In this document: piece after piece, positions 9,228 to 17,982 of the stretch
Layout: the number at the start of each line of letters is the position of its first letter
Numbering within the stretch: position 1 is the stretch's first letter
Source of the DNA: DCFW01 sp963790715
GTDB lineage: Bacteria; Bacteroidota; Bacteroidia; Bacteroidales; Bacteroidaceae
Length of the DNA: 64,000 nt
NCBI GenBank assembly: GCA_963790715.1
Contig: CAWBPN010000010.1
Location: 248,001 to 312,000 of the forward strand
Direction: 5' to 3'
The notes under the pieces: generated by a model
Database searches by the model: none
What the model was told of the DNA's origin: nothing
What the model saw: only the letters and a program-made list of their open reading frames with translations
Position numbers and translations under genes: made by a program

Positions 9228-10559
9228 TCATTTTGCCTCTTCAATTATTGTCTTCATGCTTTTGATTTTTTCGCCTTTGATAACATTAAGCAATTGCTTT
9301 AATTTAGTTCTTTTGACTGCCACAAAAGCATAATGGTCTTTAACGTCGATTAATCCTATTTCTTTTGATGTCAACTTTCCTTTTTTGCATAAAAAACCGA
9401 CAATATCTATCTTATTCAATTTATCTTTTTTGCCTTTACCTATATATAATGTTGCCCATAAAGATTTTGCAGGTGCAGGAATCTTTTCAGGAAAAACATA
9501 CTCACTTAGTGATTGCTTAATATATTCCGGAACCGTTTCGGCATCATTTAAAATAATGTATGATGTGCCTGTCGTATCCCAGCGTGCCGTTCGTCCGTTG
9601 CGATGGATAAATGCCTCTTCATTAACCGGTAAATGATAGTGAACAATGTTCTTCACTTCCGGTATATCCAATCCGCGCGATGCCAAATCGGTTGAGACAA
9701 GCACACTGCAACTGCCGTTTCTGAATTTATATAATGCACGTTCCCTGTCTTCTTGCTCCATGCCACCATGAAAAGCGCCGTGTTCCAACCTCATTTCTTT
9801 CAAATACTGACTTACGCGATCAACTGTCTCACGATAATTTACAAATACTAATGTGGAATCGCTGCCAAACGTACAAAGCAAGTTATAAAGAGTTTCCAAC
9901 TTATCTTTAACAGGCGAATGTACCACGCAAATATTCAATCTTTCTTCAGTTCTTCGTTTATCAAGGAAATCAAGCCGTTCCGTATGGTTCAATCCGGCAA
10001 ACTGAGGTATTTCATCAGCATCGGTAGCAGACAACAGCATGCGCCGTTCCAATCCTGTCAATTGCTGAATGATGTCATGCATTTCTTCCTGAAAACCTAA
10101 CTCAAGAGATTTATCGAATTCATCAATAACAAGTATTTTGATAGTTGCGGGATTTATATTTCCTTTAGTAATATGGTCAAGCACACGTCCCGGCGTACCG
10201 ACAATCAATTGTGGAAGCATACCACGCATTGACCGATGCTCATCCATGGCAGGATGACCGCCGTAACAGGCAAAAGCTCTGAACGGAGTGTTCATACCGG
10301 TAAACACTGAAATAATTTGCAACGCCAATTCACGAGAAGGTACCAAAACCAATGCCTGAATATCATTATTTGATACATTCAACAATTGAAGCAACGGCAA
10401 CAAATATGCTAGAGTCTTTCCACTGCCCGTAGGTGAGAGCAATACCATATCATTGCGGTCGTTTTTCATCACACTGATAGCAGCCCGCTGCATATCATTA
10501 AGCTCAGTAATACCTATTTTATTAAGCGCAGAATTTATTAAATCACCATAAGTTTCCAT
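9228..10559 (-). CDS. dbpA: DEAD-box RNA helicase, DbpA-like
   Basis: ATP-dependent RNA helicase, 443 residues. Visible motifs are the Q-motif region (TELNDMQRAAI), Walker A SPTGSGKT, PSRELALQ, GTPGR, the DEAD-box variant DEFD, SAT, and HRNGRTAR (motif VI). The last 70 residues (LYIGKGKKDKLNKIDIVGFL...) match the DbpA RNA-binding domain, which in E. coli DbpA recognises hairpin 92 of 23S rRNA, so a role in 50S subunit maturation is likely. It shares a divergent intergenic region with prs. A TATCTTTG box ends only a few nt before the ATG, so the mRNA may be nearly leaderless. Confidence 0.88.
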   Translation of the reverse strand: METYGDLINSALNKIGITELNDMQRAAISVMKNDRNDMVLLSPTGSGKTLAYLLPLLQLLNVSNNDIQALVLVPSRELALQIISVFTGMNTPFRAFACYGGHPAMDEHRSMRGMLPQLIVGTPGRVLDHITKGNINPATIKILVIDEFDKSLELGFQEEMHDIIQQLTGLERRMLLSATDADEIPQFAGLNHTERLDFLDKRRTEERLNICVVHSPVKDKLETLYNLLCTFGSDSTLVFVNYRETVDRVSQYLKEMRLEHGAFHGGMEQEDRERALYKFRNGSCSVLVSTDLASRGLDIPEVKNIVHYHLPVNEEAFIHRNGRTARWDTTGTSYIILNDAETVPEYIKQSLSEYVFPEKIPAPAKSLWATLYIGKGKKDKLNKIDIVGFLCKKGKLTSKEIGLIDVKDHYAFVAVKRTKLKQLLNVIKGEKIKSMKTIIEEAK

Positions 10560-10563
10560 GCGA

Positions 10564-10571
10564 CAAAGATA
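10564..10571 (-). promoter_or_regulatory. Candidate -7 box for the DbpA-like helicase gene
   Basis: TATCTTTG on the minus strand is a perfect TAnnTTTG match ending 4 nt before the start codon. No clear TTTG -33 element is seen at the expected distance. Confidence 0.4.
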
Positions 10572-10590
10572 TAAATTTATACGTGAACAT

Positions 10591-10621
10591 TTTTATATTG
10601 CCACAATAATGTTTACCTTTG
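10591..10621 (+). promoter_or_regulatory. Candidate promoter for prs
   Basis: TACCTTTG at 10614-10621 matches TAnnTTTG exactly. The -33 position holds only TTTT (10591-10594), 19 nt upstream. About 47 nt precede the prs start. Confidence 0.5.
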
Positions 10622-10668
10622 CGGGCAATTAACACACAATAATAGGTAAAAATTCATCAATTTATAAA

Positions 10669-11607
10669 ATGAGTGAAAAAGCACCATATCTAGTATTTTC
10701 GGGCACCAAATCAAAATATTTGGCAGAAAAGATTTGTAAACATTTAAATTGTCCGTTGGGCAATATGAACATCACACATTTCGCCGACGGCGAATTTGCA
10801 GTATCTTATGAAGAGTCAATTAGAGGAGCCCACGTTTTCTTAGTACAATCAACATTTCCTAATTCCGACAACCTTATGGAATTGCTATTAATGATCGATG
10901 CCGCAAAACGCGCATCTGCCAAAAGCATTGTAGCAGTAATACCTTACTTCGGTTGGGCTCGCCAGGATCGCAAGGACAAACCACGCGTATCCATAGGAGC
11001 AAAATTGGTTGCAGATTTGTTAAGCGTTGCAGGTATAGACAGGCTTATTACAATGGACTTGCATGCCGATCAGATTCAAGGATTTTTCAATGTACCGGTT
11101 GATCACCTTTATGCTTCGGCAGTATTTCTACCCTACATCCAATCATTGAACTTAGATAACCTCATTATTGCCACACCTGACGTAGGAGGTTCAAAACGTG
11201 CAAACACTTTCTCAAAATATCTGAATGTGCCTTTGGTGCTTTGCAACAAGACACGTGCTAAAGCAAATGTGGTTGAGTCGATACAAATCATCGGTGATGT
11301 AAAAAATAAAAATGTGGTATTGATTGATGACATGGTAGATACCGCCGGAACAATAACAAAAGCTGCCGACTTGATGTTAAACAGCGGAGCCATTAGTGTA
11401 CGCGCCGTTGCCAGCCATGGAGTGTTATCCGGTCCGGCAATTTCTCGTATTGAAAATTCAAAACTGACTGAAATGGTGTTTACCGACAGCATTCCGTTTA
11501 CTAAAGAATCCACAAAGATTAAACAACTTTCAGTTTCCGGTATATTTGCTGAAACAATTCGCCGAGTTTACAACAACGAATCTATCAGCAGCCAGTACAT
11601 AATATAA
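10669..11607 (+). CDS. prs: Ribose-phosphate pyrophosphokinase (PRPP synthetase)
   Basis: Makes PRPP from ribose 5-phosphate and ATP, feeding purine, pyrimidine, histidine and NAD synthesis. It is 312 residues, the usual length. Visible are the ATP-binding region IPYFGWARQDRKDKPR, the ribose-phosphate/metal site TMDLHADQIQGFF, and the PRPP loop NVVLIDDMVDTAGT (about residues 220-233). It is monocistronic, with its own promoter region and a strong terminator downstream. Confidence 0.96.
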   Translation: MSEKAPYLVFSGTKSKYLAEKICKHLNCPLGNMNITHFADGEFAVSYEESIRGAHVFLVQSTFPNSDNLMELLLMIDAAKRASAKSIVAVIPYFGWARQDRKDKPRVSIGAKLVADLLSVAGIDRLITMDLHADQIQGFFNVPVDHLYASAVFLPYIQSLNLDNLIIATPDVGGSKRANTFSKYLNVPLVLCNKTRAKANVVESIQIIGDVKNKNVVLIDDMVDTAGTITKAADLMLNSGAISVRAVASHGVLSGPAISRIENSKLTEMVFTDSIPFTKESTKIKQLSVSGIFAETIRRVYNNESISSQYII

Positions 11608-11638
11608 AAGAATAATATTTTTTATAATAATAAAAAAG

Positions 11639-11667
11639 CCCCTTGAAAATATATTGTTTTCAAGGGG
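11639..11667. terminator. Bidirectional terminator between prs and the YggS-family gene
   Basis: CCCCTTGAAAA and TTTTCAAGGGG form a perfect 11-bp stem around a 7-nt loop. It is flanked by an A-run on the left and a T-rich run on the right, so it can serve both convergent genes. Confidence 0.9.
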
Positions 11668-11681
11668 TATTTTTATTATTA

Positions 11682-12380
11682 TCAATATTGTCTGGGACCG
11701 AAAATACCAGTACCGACCCGTACCATTGTACTGCCGCATTCAACAGCTACAGGATAATCTTCTGACATACCCATAGATAAATCCTTAAACCATGGAGCAT
11801 CGGCAAAATATTTTGTTTTTGCCTCATTGAAGAAGTTATGAATTTCTTTGAATTCATTGCGCACTTCATCTGTGTCATCAGTATTTGTAGCCATACCCAT
11901 TACACCGCAAATGCGAACATTTTGCATCTGTCGCCATTCGTTTGCTTCAAGCATCTCATGACATTCTTCGGGCGTAAAACCAAACTTGGTTTCTTCCTTA
12001 GCCACATGAAGTTGTAATAAACAGTCAACCGTACGGTTTACCTTGGCAGCCTGTTTATTTATTTCACTAAGCAAATGCAATGAATCTACACTATGAATCA
12101 TCTTCACGAACGATATCATATATTTGATCTTATTGCTTTGCAAATGACCTATCATGTGCCATTCGATATCATCAGGCAATTGAGGTTGTTTTTCAGCCAT
12201 CTCCTGCACATGATTTTCACCGAACAGACGTTGCCCTGCATTATATGCCTCGCGAATACTCTCTACAGGATGGAACTTTGATACTGCAACCAAACGTACA
12301 CCTTCGGGTAAAGACTCGGTAATTTTCTTTATTCGATCACTTATTTTTGTCATTTTCTGCTGTATCTCCTTTTCCTGCAT
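11682..12380 (-). CDS. YggS/PLPBP family pyridoxal-phosphate homeostasis protein
   Basis: A PLP-binding TIM-barrel protein of the YggS/PROSC family, thought to hold and distribute pyridoxal phosphate; no catalytic activity is established. It is 232 residues. The PLP lysine lies in LVAVSKFHPVESI (about residue 36), and the family motifs FGENHVQE, WHMIGHLQSNKIKY, GVMGMAT and LSMGMSEDYPVAVECGSTMVRVGTGIFG (phosphate site) are all present. The frame as drawn overlaps the DUF4494 gene by 44 nt; an internal ATG at 12353 (MTKISDRIKK) would cut the overlap to 17 nt. Either start keeps all motifs. Confidence 0.93.
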   Translation of the reverse strand: MQEKEIQQKMTKISDRIKKITESLPEGVRLVAVSKFHPVESIREAYNAGQRLFGENHVQEMAEKQPQLPDDIEWHMIGHLQSNKIKYMISFVKMIHSVDSLHLLSEINKQAAKVNRTVDCLLQLHVAKEETKFGFTPEECHEMLEANEWRQMQNVRICGVMGMATNTDDTDEVRNEFKEIHNFFNEAKTKYFADAPWFKDLSMGMSEDYPVAVECGSTMVRVGTGIFGPRQY

Positions 12381-12837
12381 CCGGGAATTCAGGCTTTACA
12401 TCAGGCTCTGTAGTAAACGGATAAACATCCATAATCGGCGTTTCATTTATTGAAGCTATGGTGTAATCAGCCAGCGTTCCTTTCATACCTTCATTTAAAT
12501 TTTTAACTGCTTCCACAAAATTATCAGCTAATACCAATATATATGTAGCGGTCTTTTTCTCTTTGGCAGTTTTCTCATCAATAGTAATGAATAACACTTT
12601 ACATTTATAGTAGCGATCTCCTGTAAACTGGTCGAATAAATCGCTGTAATTAGCACGGTGAATGTCACTTACCGTGAATTCTCCGGTGATATAAGGTTTC
12701 ATTTCTTCAATAATTCTTGCTTCGGCCTCGGTAAAACTCAAGGCATCGACTAAATAAGGTTCATTTACTTTTTTTATCAACCCATTTTCCATTGTCTTTT
12801 CGTAGCGCACTTTGCACTCGAACCAATTATGCATCAT
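12337..12837 (-). CDS. DUF4494 family protein
   Basis: A 166-residue soluble protein beginning MMHNWFECKVRYEKTMENG, the conserved opening of DUF4494, a Bacteroidota-specific family of unknown function. The middle FTEAEARIIEEMKPY and DRYYKCKVLFITIDEKTAKEKK segments are typical, and the last 30 residues are acidic and probably disordered. It precedes and overlaps the YggS-like gene, so the two are probably translationally coupled. The first codon may be the second Met. Confidence 0.82.
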   Translation of the reverse strand: MMHNWFECKVRYEKTMENGLIKKVNEPYLVDALSFTEAEARIIEEMKPYITGEFTVSDIHRANYSDLFDQFTGDRYYKCKVLFITIDEKTAKEKKTATYILVLADNFVEAVKNLNEGMKGTLADYTIASINETPIMDVYPFTTEPDVKPEFPDAGKGDTAENDKNK

Positions 12838-12867
12838 AATTTCTTTTATTTATAATTTTTAGTGCCA

Positions 12868-12875
12868 CAAAGTTA
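12868..12875 (-). promoter_or_regulatory. Candidate -7 box for DUF4494-yggS
   Basis: TAACTTTG on the minus strand matches TAnnTTTG. A TTTG at 12898-12901 lies 22 nt upstream, slightly further than usual. Confidence 0.45.
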
Positions 12876-12889
12876 GAAATATTATTTCG

Positions 12890-12897
12890 TATATTTG
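12890..12897 (+). promoter_or_regulatory. Candidate -7 box for the flavoprotein gene
   Basis: TATATTTG is a perfect TAnnTTTG match 25 nt before the ATG. No good -33 element is evident, and it overlaps the divergent promoter region. Confidence 0.45.
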
Positions 12898-12922
12898 CAA
12901 AAACAAATAAATAAAATCAGTG

Positions 12923-13543
12923 ATGAAAGTATTATTAGTAAACGGCAGTCCACACAAAAACGGATGCACTTTTACCGCCTTAAATATAGTGGCAAAAGCC
13001 TTGAATGAAGAAGGTATAGATACTGAAATAATGTTTCTAGGAAATCAACCTATTGCTGGTTGCATCGGTTGTGGACGATGCAAAGAAACAGGATTATGTT
13101 TTCGCAAAGACATTGTAAATGAATTTGCCGCCAAATCAAAAGAATGCGACGGATTCATATTTGGCTCCCCTGTACACTTCGCATCTGCAAGTGGAGCAAT
13201 CACATCTTTTCTAGATAGAGCGTTCTGCATACCTGGAGCAGACTTAACTAATAAACCGGGAGCATCTGTTATCAGTTGCCGACGCGCAGGTGCAACAGCT
13301 GCATTTGATATGGTAAATAAGTATATGACAATACGTTGTATGCCTGTGGTTTCTTCAAACTATTGGAATCATGTTCACGGTAATACTCCGGAAGAAGTGA
13401 TGAAAGATGAAGAAGGAATACAAACAATGCGTGTGCTGGGCAAAAATATGGCATGGCTATTGAAATGTATCGACACTGCTAAAAAGGCTGGTATTAACCC
13501 GCCAACACCGGAATCGAAAATCAAAACTAATTTTATCAGATAA
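12923..13543 (+). CDS. NADPH-dependent FMN reductase / flavodoxin-family oxidoreductase
   Basis: A 206-residue flavodoxin-fold protein. The N-terminus KVLLVNGSPHKNGCTFTAL is the FMN phosphate-binding loop, and FGSPVHFASASGAITSFLDRAF is the second flavin contact. A Cys-rich GCIGCGRCKETGLC segment (about residues 48-61) is characteristic of the iron-sulfur-flavoprotein-like subgroup of these reductases and may bind a cluster or be redox active. The in-frame GTG 3 nt earlier (12920) is an alternative start; the ATG is preferred. The natural electron acceptor is unknown. It is monocistronic with a strong terminator. Confidence 0.85.
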   Translation: MKVLLVNGSPHKNGCTFTALNIVAKALNEEGIDTEIMFLGNQPIAGCIGCGRCKETGLCFRKDIVNEFAAKSKECDGFIFGSPVHFASASGAITSFLDRAFCIPGADLTNKPGASVISCRRAGATAAFDMVNKYMTIRCMPVVSSNYWNHVHGNTPEEVMKDEEGIQTMRVLGKNMAWLLKCIDTAKKAGINPPTPESKIKTNFIR

Positions 13544-13582
13544 AAGAAATGTCCGGAGATATACTATCCGGACATTTCTTTT
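13542..13582. terminator. Bidirectional terminator between the flavoprotein gene and uxuA
   Basis: Perfect 16-bp arms (13542-13557 and 13567-13582, core GAAATGTCCGGA) enclose a 9-nt loop, with A-run and T-run at the outer ends. The left arm includes the last two bases of the upstream stop codon. Confidence 0.9.
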
Positions 13583-13603
13583 ATTTATCGTATTTGCGAA
13601 ATA

Positions 13604-14788
13604 TCACAATTCATACTTTATTCCAAGTTCTTCATCAATTACGGACATCATACCTTCGACCTGAGCCAATCCCATCATGCGACCATGAAATGAATAACCG
13701 GCATTATACGGTATCTTTTCATCTCCTAAAATATTTCTACCATGGTCTACGCGCATAGGCAATTTATGGTTTTCTTTCTCAAATATGCGTATTAACTCAC
13801 TGATATGCGCACGTCCACCCAAATGGCTACTCTCAATAAAGTCTCCGTTAGACAAAACATTTGTACTACGAAGATGTACAAAATGCGTACGGCTTGCAAA
13901 CTTACGAGCCATAGCAGGCACATCATTCTTAGGACCGGCACTTAGCGAACCGGCACAGAAAGTTAAACCGTTATGTTTGTTATCAACAGCTTTCAAAAAC
14001 CATTCAATGTCCTCAGCATTAGTAACGATACGCGGTAAACCAAGCATTTGGTATGGAGGATCGTCGGGATGGACACACATATTCATATTATACTCATCAC
14101 ATACAGGCATAATGGCATTAAGGAAATAAGCCATATTTTCACGTAACTTATCCTTATCAATGTCTTTGTAAAGAGCCAGTAAATCCTTGAATATCTTCAC
14201 AGGATTCAAATCGCCTTCCTTGATATTTCCATTTACAAAGCCTTGCGTTTTTACGATGATTGAATCGATAAGCTCGTCTTTTTCAGCTTGCGTTATAGTC
14301 TTATCCAATTCAACTACCTTATTTAGTTCATCTGGTGTATAGTCATTTTCGGCACCGGCACGTTCCAATATTTTCAAATCAAAATATGCAAAATGAATAC
14401 GGTCGAAATAAAGCGACGTACCACCGTCAGCCCAGGGTTTATTTAAATCAGTTCTTATCCAATCTATAACCGGCATAAAGTTGTAGCAAATCGTATGAAT
14501 GCCACACTTGCCGAGATTTGCAAGACTGATTTTATAGTTTTCAATCAGATGATCACGTTCGGCACCGGCATATTTAATAGCTTCACACACCGGCAAGCTC
14601 TCAACCACCGACCAACGCAGACCGGCAGCCTCAATATAATTCTTCAAGTCTGTGATGTCTTCAACCGTCCAAATTTCGCCGTTAGGCACCTGATGCAAAG
14701 CTGTAACAATTCCTTGCACACCAATTTGTCTCAGCATCTGAAGAGTTATAATATCCTTCTTACCAAACCATCTCCATGTTCTTTCCAT
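13604..14788 (-). CDS. uxuA: D-mannonate dehydratase
   Basis: UxuA dehydrates D-mannonate to 2-keto-3-deoxygluconate in the glucuronate branch of hexuronate catabolism. It is 394 residues, the family size. The opening ERTWRWFGKKDIITLQMLRQIGVQGIVTALH and the metal-site segments CVHPDDPP, TFCAGSLSAGP, FVHLRSTNV and RVDHGRNIL are all present. It stands alone here, with its own promoter and terminator, without uxaC or a mannonate oxidoreductase next to it. Confidence 0.95.
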   Translation of the reverse strand: MERTWRWFGKKDIITLQMLRQIGVQGIVTALHQVPNGEIWTVEDITDLKNYIEAAGLRWSVVESLPVCEAIKYAGAERDHLIENYKISLANLGKCGIHTICYNFMPVIDWIRTDLNKPWADGGTSLYFDRIHFAYFDLKILERAGAENDYTPDELNKVVELDKTITQAEKDELIDSIIVKTQGFVNGNIKEGDLNPVKIFKDLLALYKDIDKDKLRENMAYFLNAIMPVCDEYNMNMCVHPDDPPYQMLGLPRIVTNAEDIEWFLKAVDNKHNGLTFCAGSLSAGPKNDVPAMARKFASRTHFVHLRSTNVLSNGDFIESSHLGGRAHISELIRIFEKENHKLPMRVDHGRNILGDEKIPYNAGYSFHGRMMGLAQVEGMMSVIDEELGIKYEL

Positions 14789-14824
14789 CTTATAATAATT
14801 TTAATCGTATATTAATGTTTTCTG

Positions 14825-14853
14825 CAAAGATAAATGAAATAAATCAACCGCAA
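14825..14853 (-). promoter_or_regulatory. Bacteroides-type promoter for uxuA
   Basis: TATCTTTG (14825-14832, minus strand) matches TAnnTTTG exactly. TTG at 14851-14853 lies 18 nt upstream. The start codon is 36 nt downstream of the -7 box. Confidence 0.6.
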
Positions 14854-14859
14854 TATCAA

Positions 14860-15318
14860 TTACTGTTCAACTTTCCAGCGTAAACGCAATATTCCGTTTT
14901 CGTATGTATAACTGTTTATCTTGAATTTGCCGATTTGTGATGTATGCTCCACATGTAGCCCTAAGCACGGACAGGCATCGTAATCCCCTACTCTCACTAT
15001 CCGCAAGTCGTCACTGCTGTCATCCGGTAACCGATCCAAGTTGAACTCATCTGCGGCTTTCTCTTTCGTGGTCAGTTCATACGTAACAGGCAAATCACGA
15101 CCGATAACTTCATTAACCACATCTTCTATATGGCGAATATCTTTATCATTCGGTTCATTATCCAGGCGATAATCACATTTACTCTTTTTGCGTTCGATAT
15201 GGGCTTCGCTTGACCGCCCGCAGTGGTAAATATTATCCATCGTACGATTCAGAATATGCTCGGCCGTATGAGCAGGAGGAAACTCCGTTTTGTTGTGTTC
15301 ATTAAATTGCGGTTCCAT
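14860..15318 (-). CDS. AlaX-like alanyl-tRNA editing domain protein
   Basis: A small stand-alone relative of the AlaRS editing (tRNA_SAD) domain, 152 residues. The zinc-binding pair is visible: HTAEH (HxxxH, about residues 17-21) and CPCLGLHV (CxxxH, about 116-123). Such proteins hydrolyse mischarged Ser-tRNA(Ala) or related species in trans. Identification rests on these motifs. The sequence between them is more divergent than in AlaX-S, so substrate specificity is open. A divergent promoter region is shared with the DUF4468 gene. Confidence 0.8.
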   Translation of the reverse strand: MEPQFNEHNKTEFPPAHTAEHILNRTMDNIYHCGRSSEAHIERKKSKCDYRLDNEPNDKDIRHIEDVVNEVIGRDLPVTYELTTKEKAADEFNLDRLPDDSSDDLRIVRVGDYDACPCLGLHVEHTSQIGKFKINSYTYENGILRLRWKVEQ

Positions 15319-15356
15319 CTTTTTATATTATTTTATTCCACAAAAATACAACAATA

Positions 15357-15388
15357 TTTGCTTTAATCTTTTTAATCCATTAATTTTG
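15357..15388 (+). promoter_or_regulatory. Consensus Bacteroides promoter for the DUF4468 gene
   Basis: TTTG (15357-15360), 20 nt, then TAATTTTG (15381-15388): both boxes match the consensus with ideal spacing. The start codon is 25 nt downstream. Confidence 0.78.
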
Positions 15389-15413
15389 TATTTAATCAAT
15401 ATTGAATTGAATA

Positions 15414-16373
15414 ATGAAAAACAAAAAGAGCCTTCTGATGCTATTGTTGACAATCATGCTTCCGATTGCCTTAAACGCAGTACAAAGCAACAAAGATAAA
15501 TCACATTATATGGCCGGTGCAGTACCGGTAGTGAACGGTAAAGTAGTATTCAGCAAAGAGTTCAATGCCTCGGGATTGTATAAAAACGAGATATACAATC
15601 GTATGCTCGGCTATCTCACCAGCAGGATGGCAAAAAGTGACAGTCAACTCAGCCGTGTAGTTTATTCCGACAAGGATAAAGGCACTATTGCAGCTTTTGC
15701 CGATGAATGGATGGTGTTCAGTTCAAGATCTTTTTCACTCGACCGTACACGCATATCTTACCAAATAATAGCAAATTGCAGTGACGGTAAATGCGACGTA
15801 TCAATAAACAGAATTTCATATTTATATCAGGATAAAGACAAATACACTGCTGAGACATGGATCACCGATGATGTTGCCATGAACAAAAAAAGAACAAAAA
15901 TTTATCCCGGGCTCTCAAAATGGCGTATCAAAACCATTGACTTAATGGATACTTACTTCAAGGAAATACGAGACACGTTGGGTATGAACAGCAACAGTGT
16001 TGTAGAAACCGATGAAGGTGGAACGCCTAAAAATAACGTTGTTGCCGGAACTGCTACAACAAAATCTACTTCCACAAACTTTGATTTCAACTTGTTATAT
16101 ACAAGCAAAATAGTTGTAATTATAGGTAATGACGTCGATAACAGCACAACAATTACCGCCAAGAGCGCTACGGTAGGTCAGTTTGAAGGTAAACCCGTTA
16201 TTTTTACATATTTCGATACACCTCAAGCAGCTTTGGATAGTGCAACCACATACACTGTTCGTTTCATAAAACCTGACACCCGAGCTGTTCTCAAAGAGAT
16301 AAAATGCCGTGCCATCAAAGGTTCACAAGAACAACAAGGCATGCATGTATATGAGGCACAAATCGAGCAGTAA
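15414..16373 (+). CDS. Secreted DUF4468 (TBP-like fold) domain protein
   Basis: A 319-residue exported protein with signal peptide MKNKKSLLMLLLTIMLPIALNA (no lipobox Cys). Residues about 35-150 (VVNGKVVFSKEFNASGLYKNEIYNRML... through ISYLYQ) match DUF4468, described as having a TBP-like fold and found in Bacteroidota periplasmic or surface proteins of unknown role. The C-terminal third (FDFNLLYTSKIVVIIGNDVDNSTTITAKSATVG) has no family I can name. It has a strong promoter of its own and converges on the porin gene. Confidence 0.75.
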   Translation: MKNKKSLLMLLLTIMLPIALNAVQSNKDKSHYMAGAVPVVNGKVVFSKEFNASGLYKNEIYNRMLGYLTSRMAKSDSQLSRVVYSDKDKGTIAAFADEWMVFSSRSFSLDRTRISYQIIANCSDGKCDVSINRISYLYQDKDKYTAETWITDDVAMNKKRTKIYPGLSKWRIKTIDLMDTYFKEIRDTLGMNSNSVVETDEGGTPKNNVVAGTATTKSTSTNFDFNLLYTSKIVVIIGNDVDNSTTITAKSATVGQFEGKPVIFTYFDTPQAALDSATTYTVRFIKPDTRAVLKEIKCRAIKGSQEQQGMHVYEAQIEQ

Positions 16374-16404
16374 ACCGTGAGATATTCACATATTATTTTG
16401 TGAT

Positions 16405-17721
16405 TTAAAAAGCGGCATGAACCCTTATGCTAAATACATTGACCGGACCACGGTCCCTGTTATATCCGGGATTTACAATAAACTGATATGCCCCGGATAT
16501 AAACAAATTATCTTTTAATGCAAAAGAATAATATAGTTCGGTAACATTCTCCAAGCCGTAATTCAAGTTGCCGTCGCCAAGTTCAAAGCCAAAACCTCCG
16601 GCTTTGAGATAATCGCGATGAGGATTTGACAAACCGGAAACCACTGTTGCCAAACCTATATTATCACTTTTCCTATTCCAGCGACGGCCATTAGCAACAA
16701 GTCCAATACTTGCCGTTTGGTCTATTTCGGTATATGCCCATGTTTCGGCGTGTCCGTCATCCCAACTTGCCCTGAAAAACATTCCCATAAAATCATTCAA
16801 ATTCTGTTCGGCATTAACACCGAAGCCGTATTTGATTCTACCGCTTTTTTCAGTTTTTGTAATATCATGAGAAGTCGGATCCAGCTCCAAACTCTCTCTA
16901 TAACTTCCCATGTTAGCCCTGTTAAGATAAGACAGCAATCTAAACGCACCTTTTTCACCGCCTAAAGAATAGTTATGAGTATATTCAATATAATTGGAAC
17001 CGGCCTTACCAATATCCCAATTCATAGCCATTCCGTTAGTTACTTTCGGCAGCAACGAAAAGCCGTAACGTAAAGCGTTTTGAGGCGTAACCCACTCAGC
17101 AACAAAACTCGGCGTGTATCCCTTAGTATTTGCGGCAAAATCCCACGCTCCGTTGTTCATCAATCCCCAACTCATAAATTGAGTTCTGGGATCATGACTA
17201 TATTTATTAGTGTCAAAAATGTCAGTTACACTAATTTTACCGATAGTCAGAGCGATGTATTTCGTGGGTATTTTACCATCTAATTGATCTACATCGTCAG
17301 CCTGATAAACACGTTGTTTGCTCAACGGTATAATTTGATTGAAATATATTCGTCCCATTTCAAATGAAGGTGCAGGGTCGGACACGCGATATGTTTCGCC
17401 GTTTGTAGATGCTGCAACGCCAAATGAGCTGCTTAAACCTGAGCCGCCGGCTATTTCAGGACTCAAGAAGAAACCGGCGCCTTTCCACAGTCTGGCACCA
17501 AGGAATAAAGTTGCAGTAATTGATGTCTTCGTTTCTTTTTTCGAAGACAAGCTGTTGTTACCTGAATACTTGGCATGAAACGATGGTTTATCTTGGGTTA
17601 TCACAGTTGTTTGTCCATGAATTGAGAAACGTTCTTCTTTCAGCGAGTCAATAGACTGCGAACACAATGTTTGGTTAAAAGCAGCAACAGCAAAAAGAAT
17701 CAATAAATAGCGTAATTCCAT
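16405..17721 (-). CDS. OprB-like carbohydrate porin
   Basis: An outer-membrane beta-barrel protein of about 438 residues from the preferred start at 17721 (MELRYLLILFAVAAFNQTLC); the frame is open to 17730. It has a signal peptide and a barrel rich in alternating aromatic/polar strands, ending in a typical outer-membrane C-terminal strand (VNVFSIRVHAAF, terminal Phe). The segments RIYFNQIIP, DIFDTNKYSHDPRTQFMSWGLMNNGAWDFAANTKGYT and GLSNPHRDYLKAGGFGFELGDGNLNYGLENVTELYYSF match OprB carbohydrate-selective porins. The transported substrate is unknown. Confidence 0.85.
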   Translation of the reverse strand: MELRYLLILFAVAAFNQTLCSQSIDSLKEERFSIHGQTTVITQDKPSFHAKYSGNNSLSSKKETKTSITATLFLGARLWKGAGFFLSPEIAGGSGLSSSFGVAASTNGETYRVSDPAPSFEMGRIYFNQIIPLSKQRVYQADDVDQLDGKIPTKYIALTIGKISVTDIFDTNKYSHDPRTQFMSWGLMNNGAWDFAANTKGYTPSFVAEWVTPQNALRYGFSLLPKVTNGMAMNWDIGKAGSNYIEYTHNYSLGGEKGAFRLLSYLNRANMGSYRESLELDPTSHDITKTEKSGRIKYGFGVNAEQNLNDFMGMFFRASWDDGHAETWAYTEIDQTASIGLVANGRRWNRKSDNIGLATVVSGLSNPHRDYLKAGGFGFELGDGNLNYGLENVTELYYSFALKDNLFISGAYQFIVNPGYNRDRGPVNVFSIRVHAAF

Positions 17722-17771
17722 AATCAGCAAATTCTATTAATAGCAACAATAAGTTCATAATTTAATTCGTG

Positions 17772-17779
17772 CAAAGGTA
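17772..17779 (-). promoter_or_regulatory. Candidate -7 box for the OprB-like porin
   Basis: TACCTTTG on the minus strand is a perfect TAnnTTTG match about 50 nt before the start. The -33 region has only TTG-type partial matches at 14 and 17 nt. Confidence 0.45.
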
Positions 17780-17982
17780 TGGCAAGAATATTGCAACAAT
17801 GTTGCAAAAACGAAAATCACATCAAATATAATGCTGAAGACATAATAAATCCACCTCATAAAACAGAAAAATAACACATGTATTCAGTATTCAGAAAACC
17901 TATTGACATTGACTTGATAAGCTGAATTCCTGAATACCTGCAACTATTCAGAACTAGACACACACAGACATACGGTAAATGA

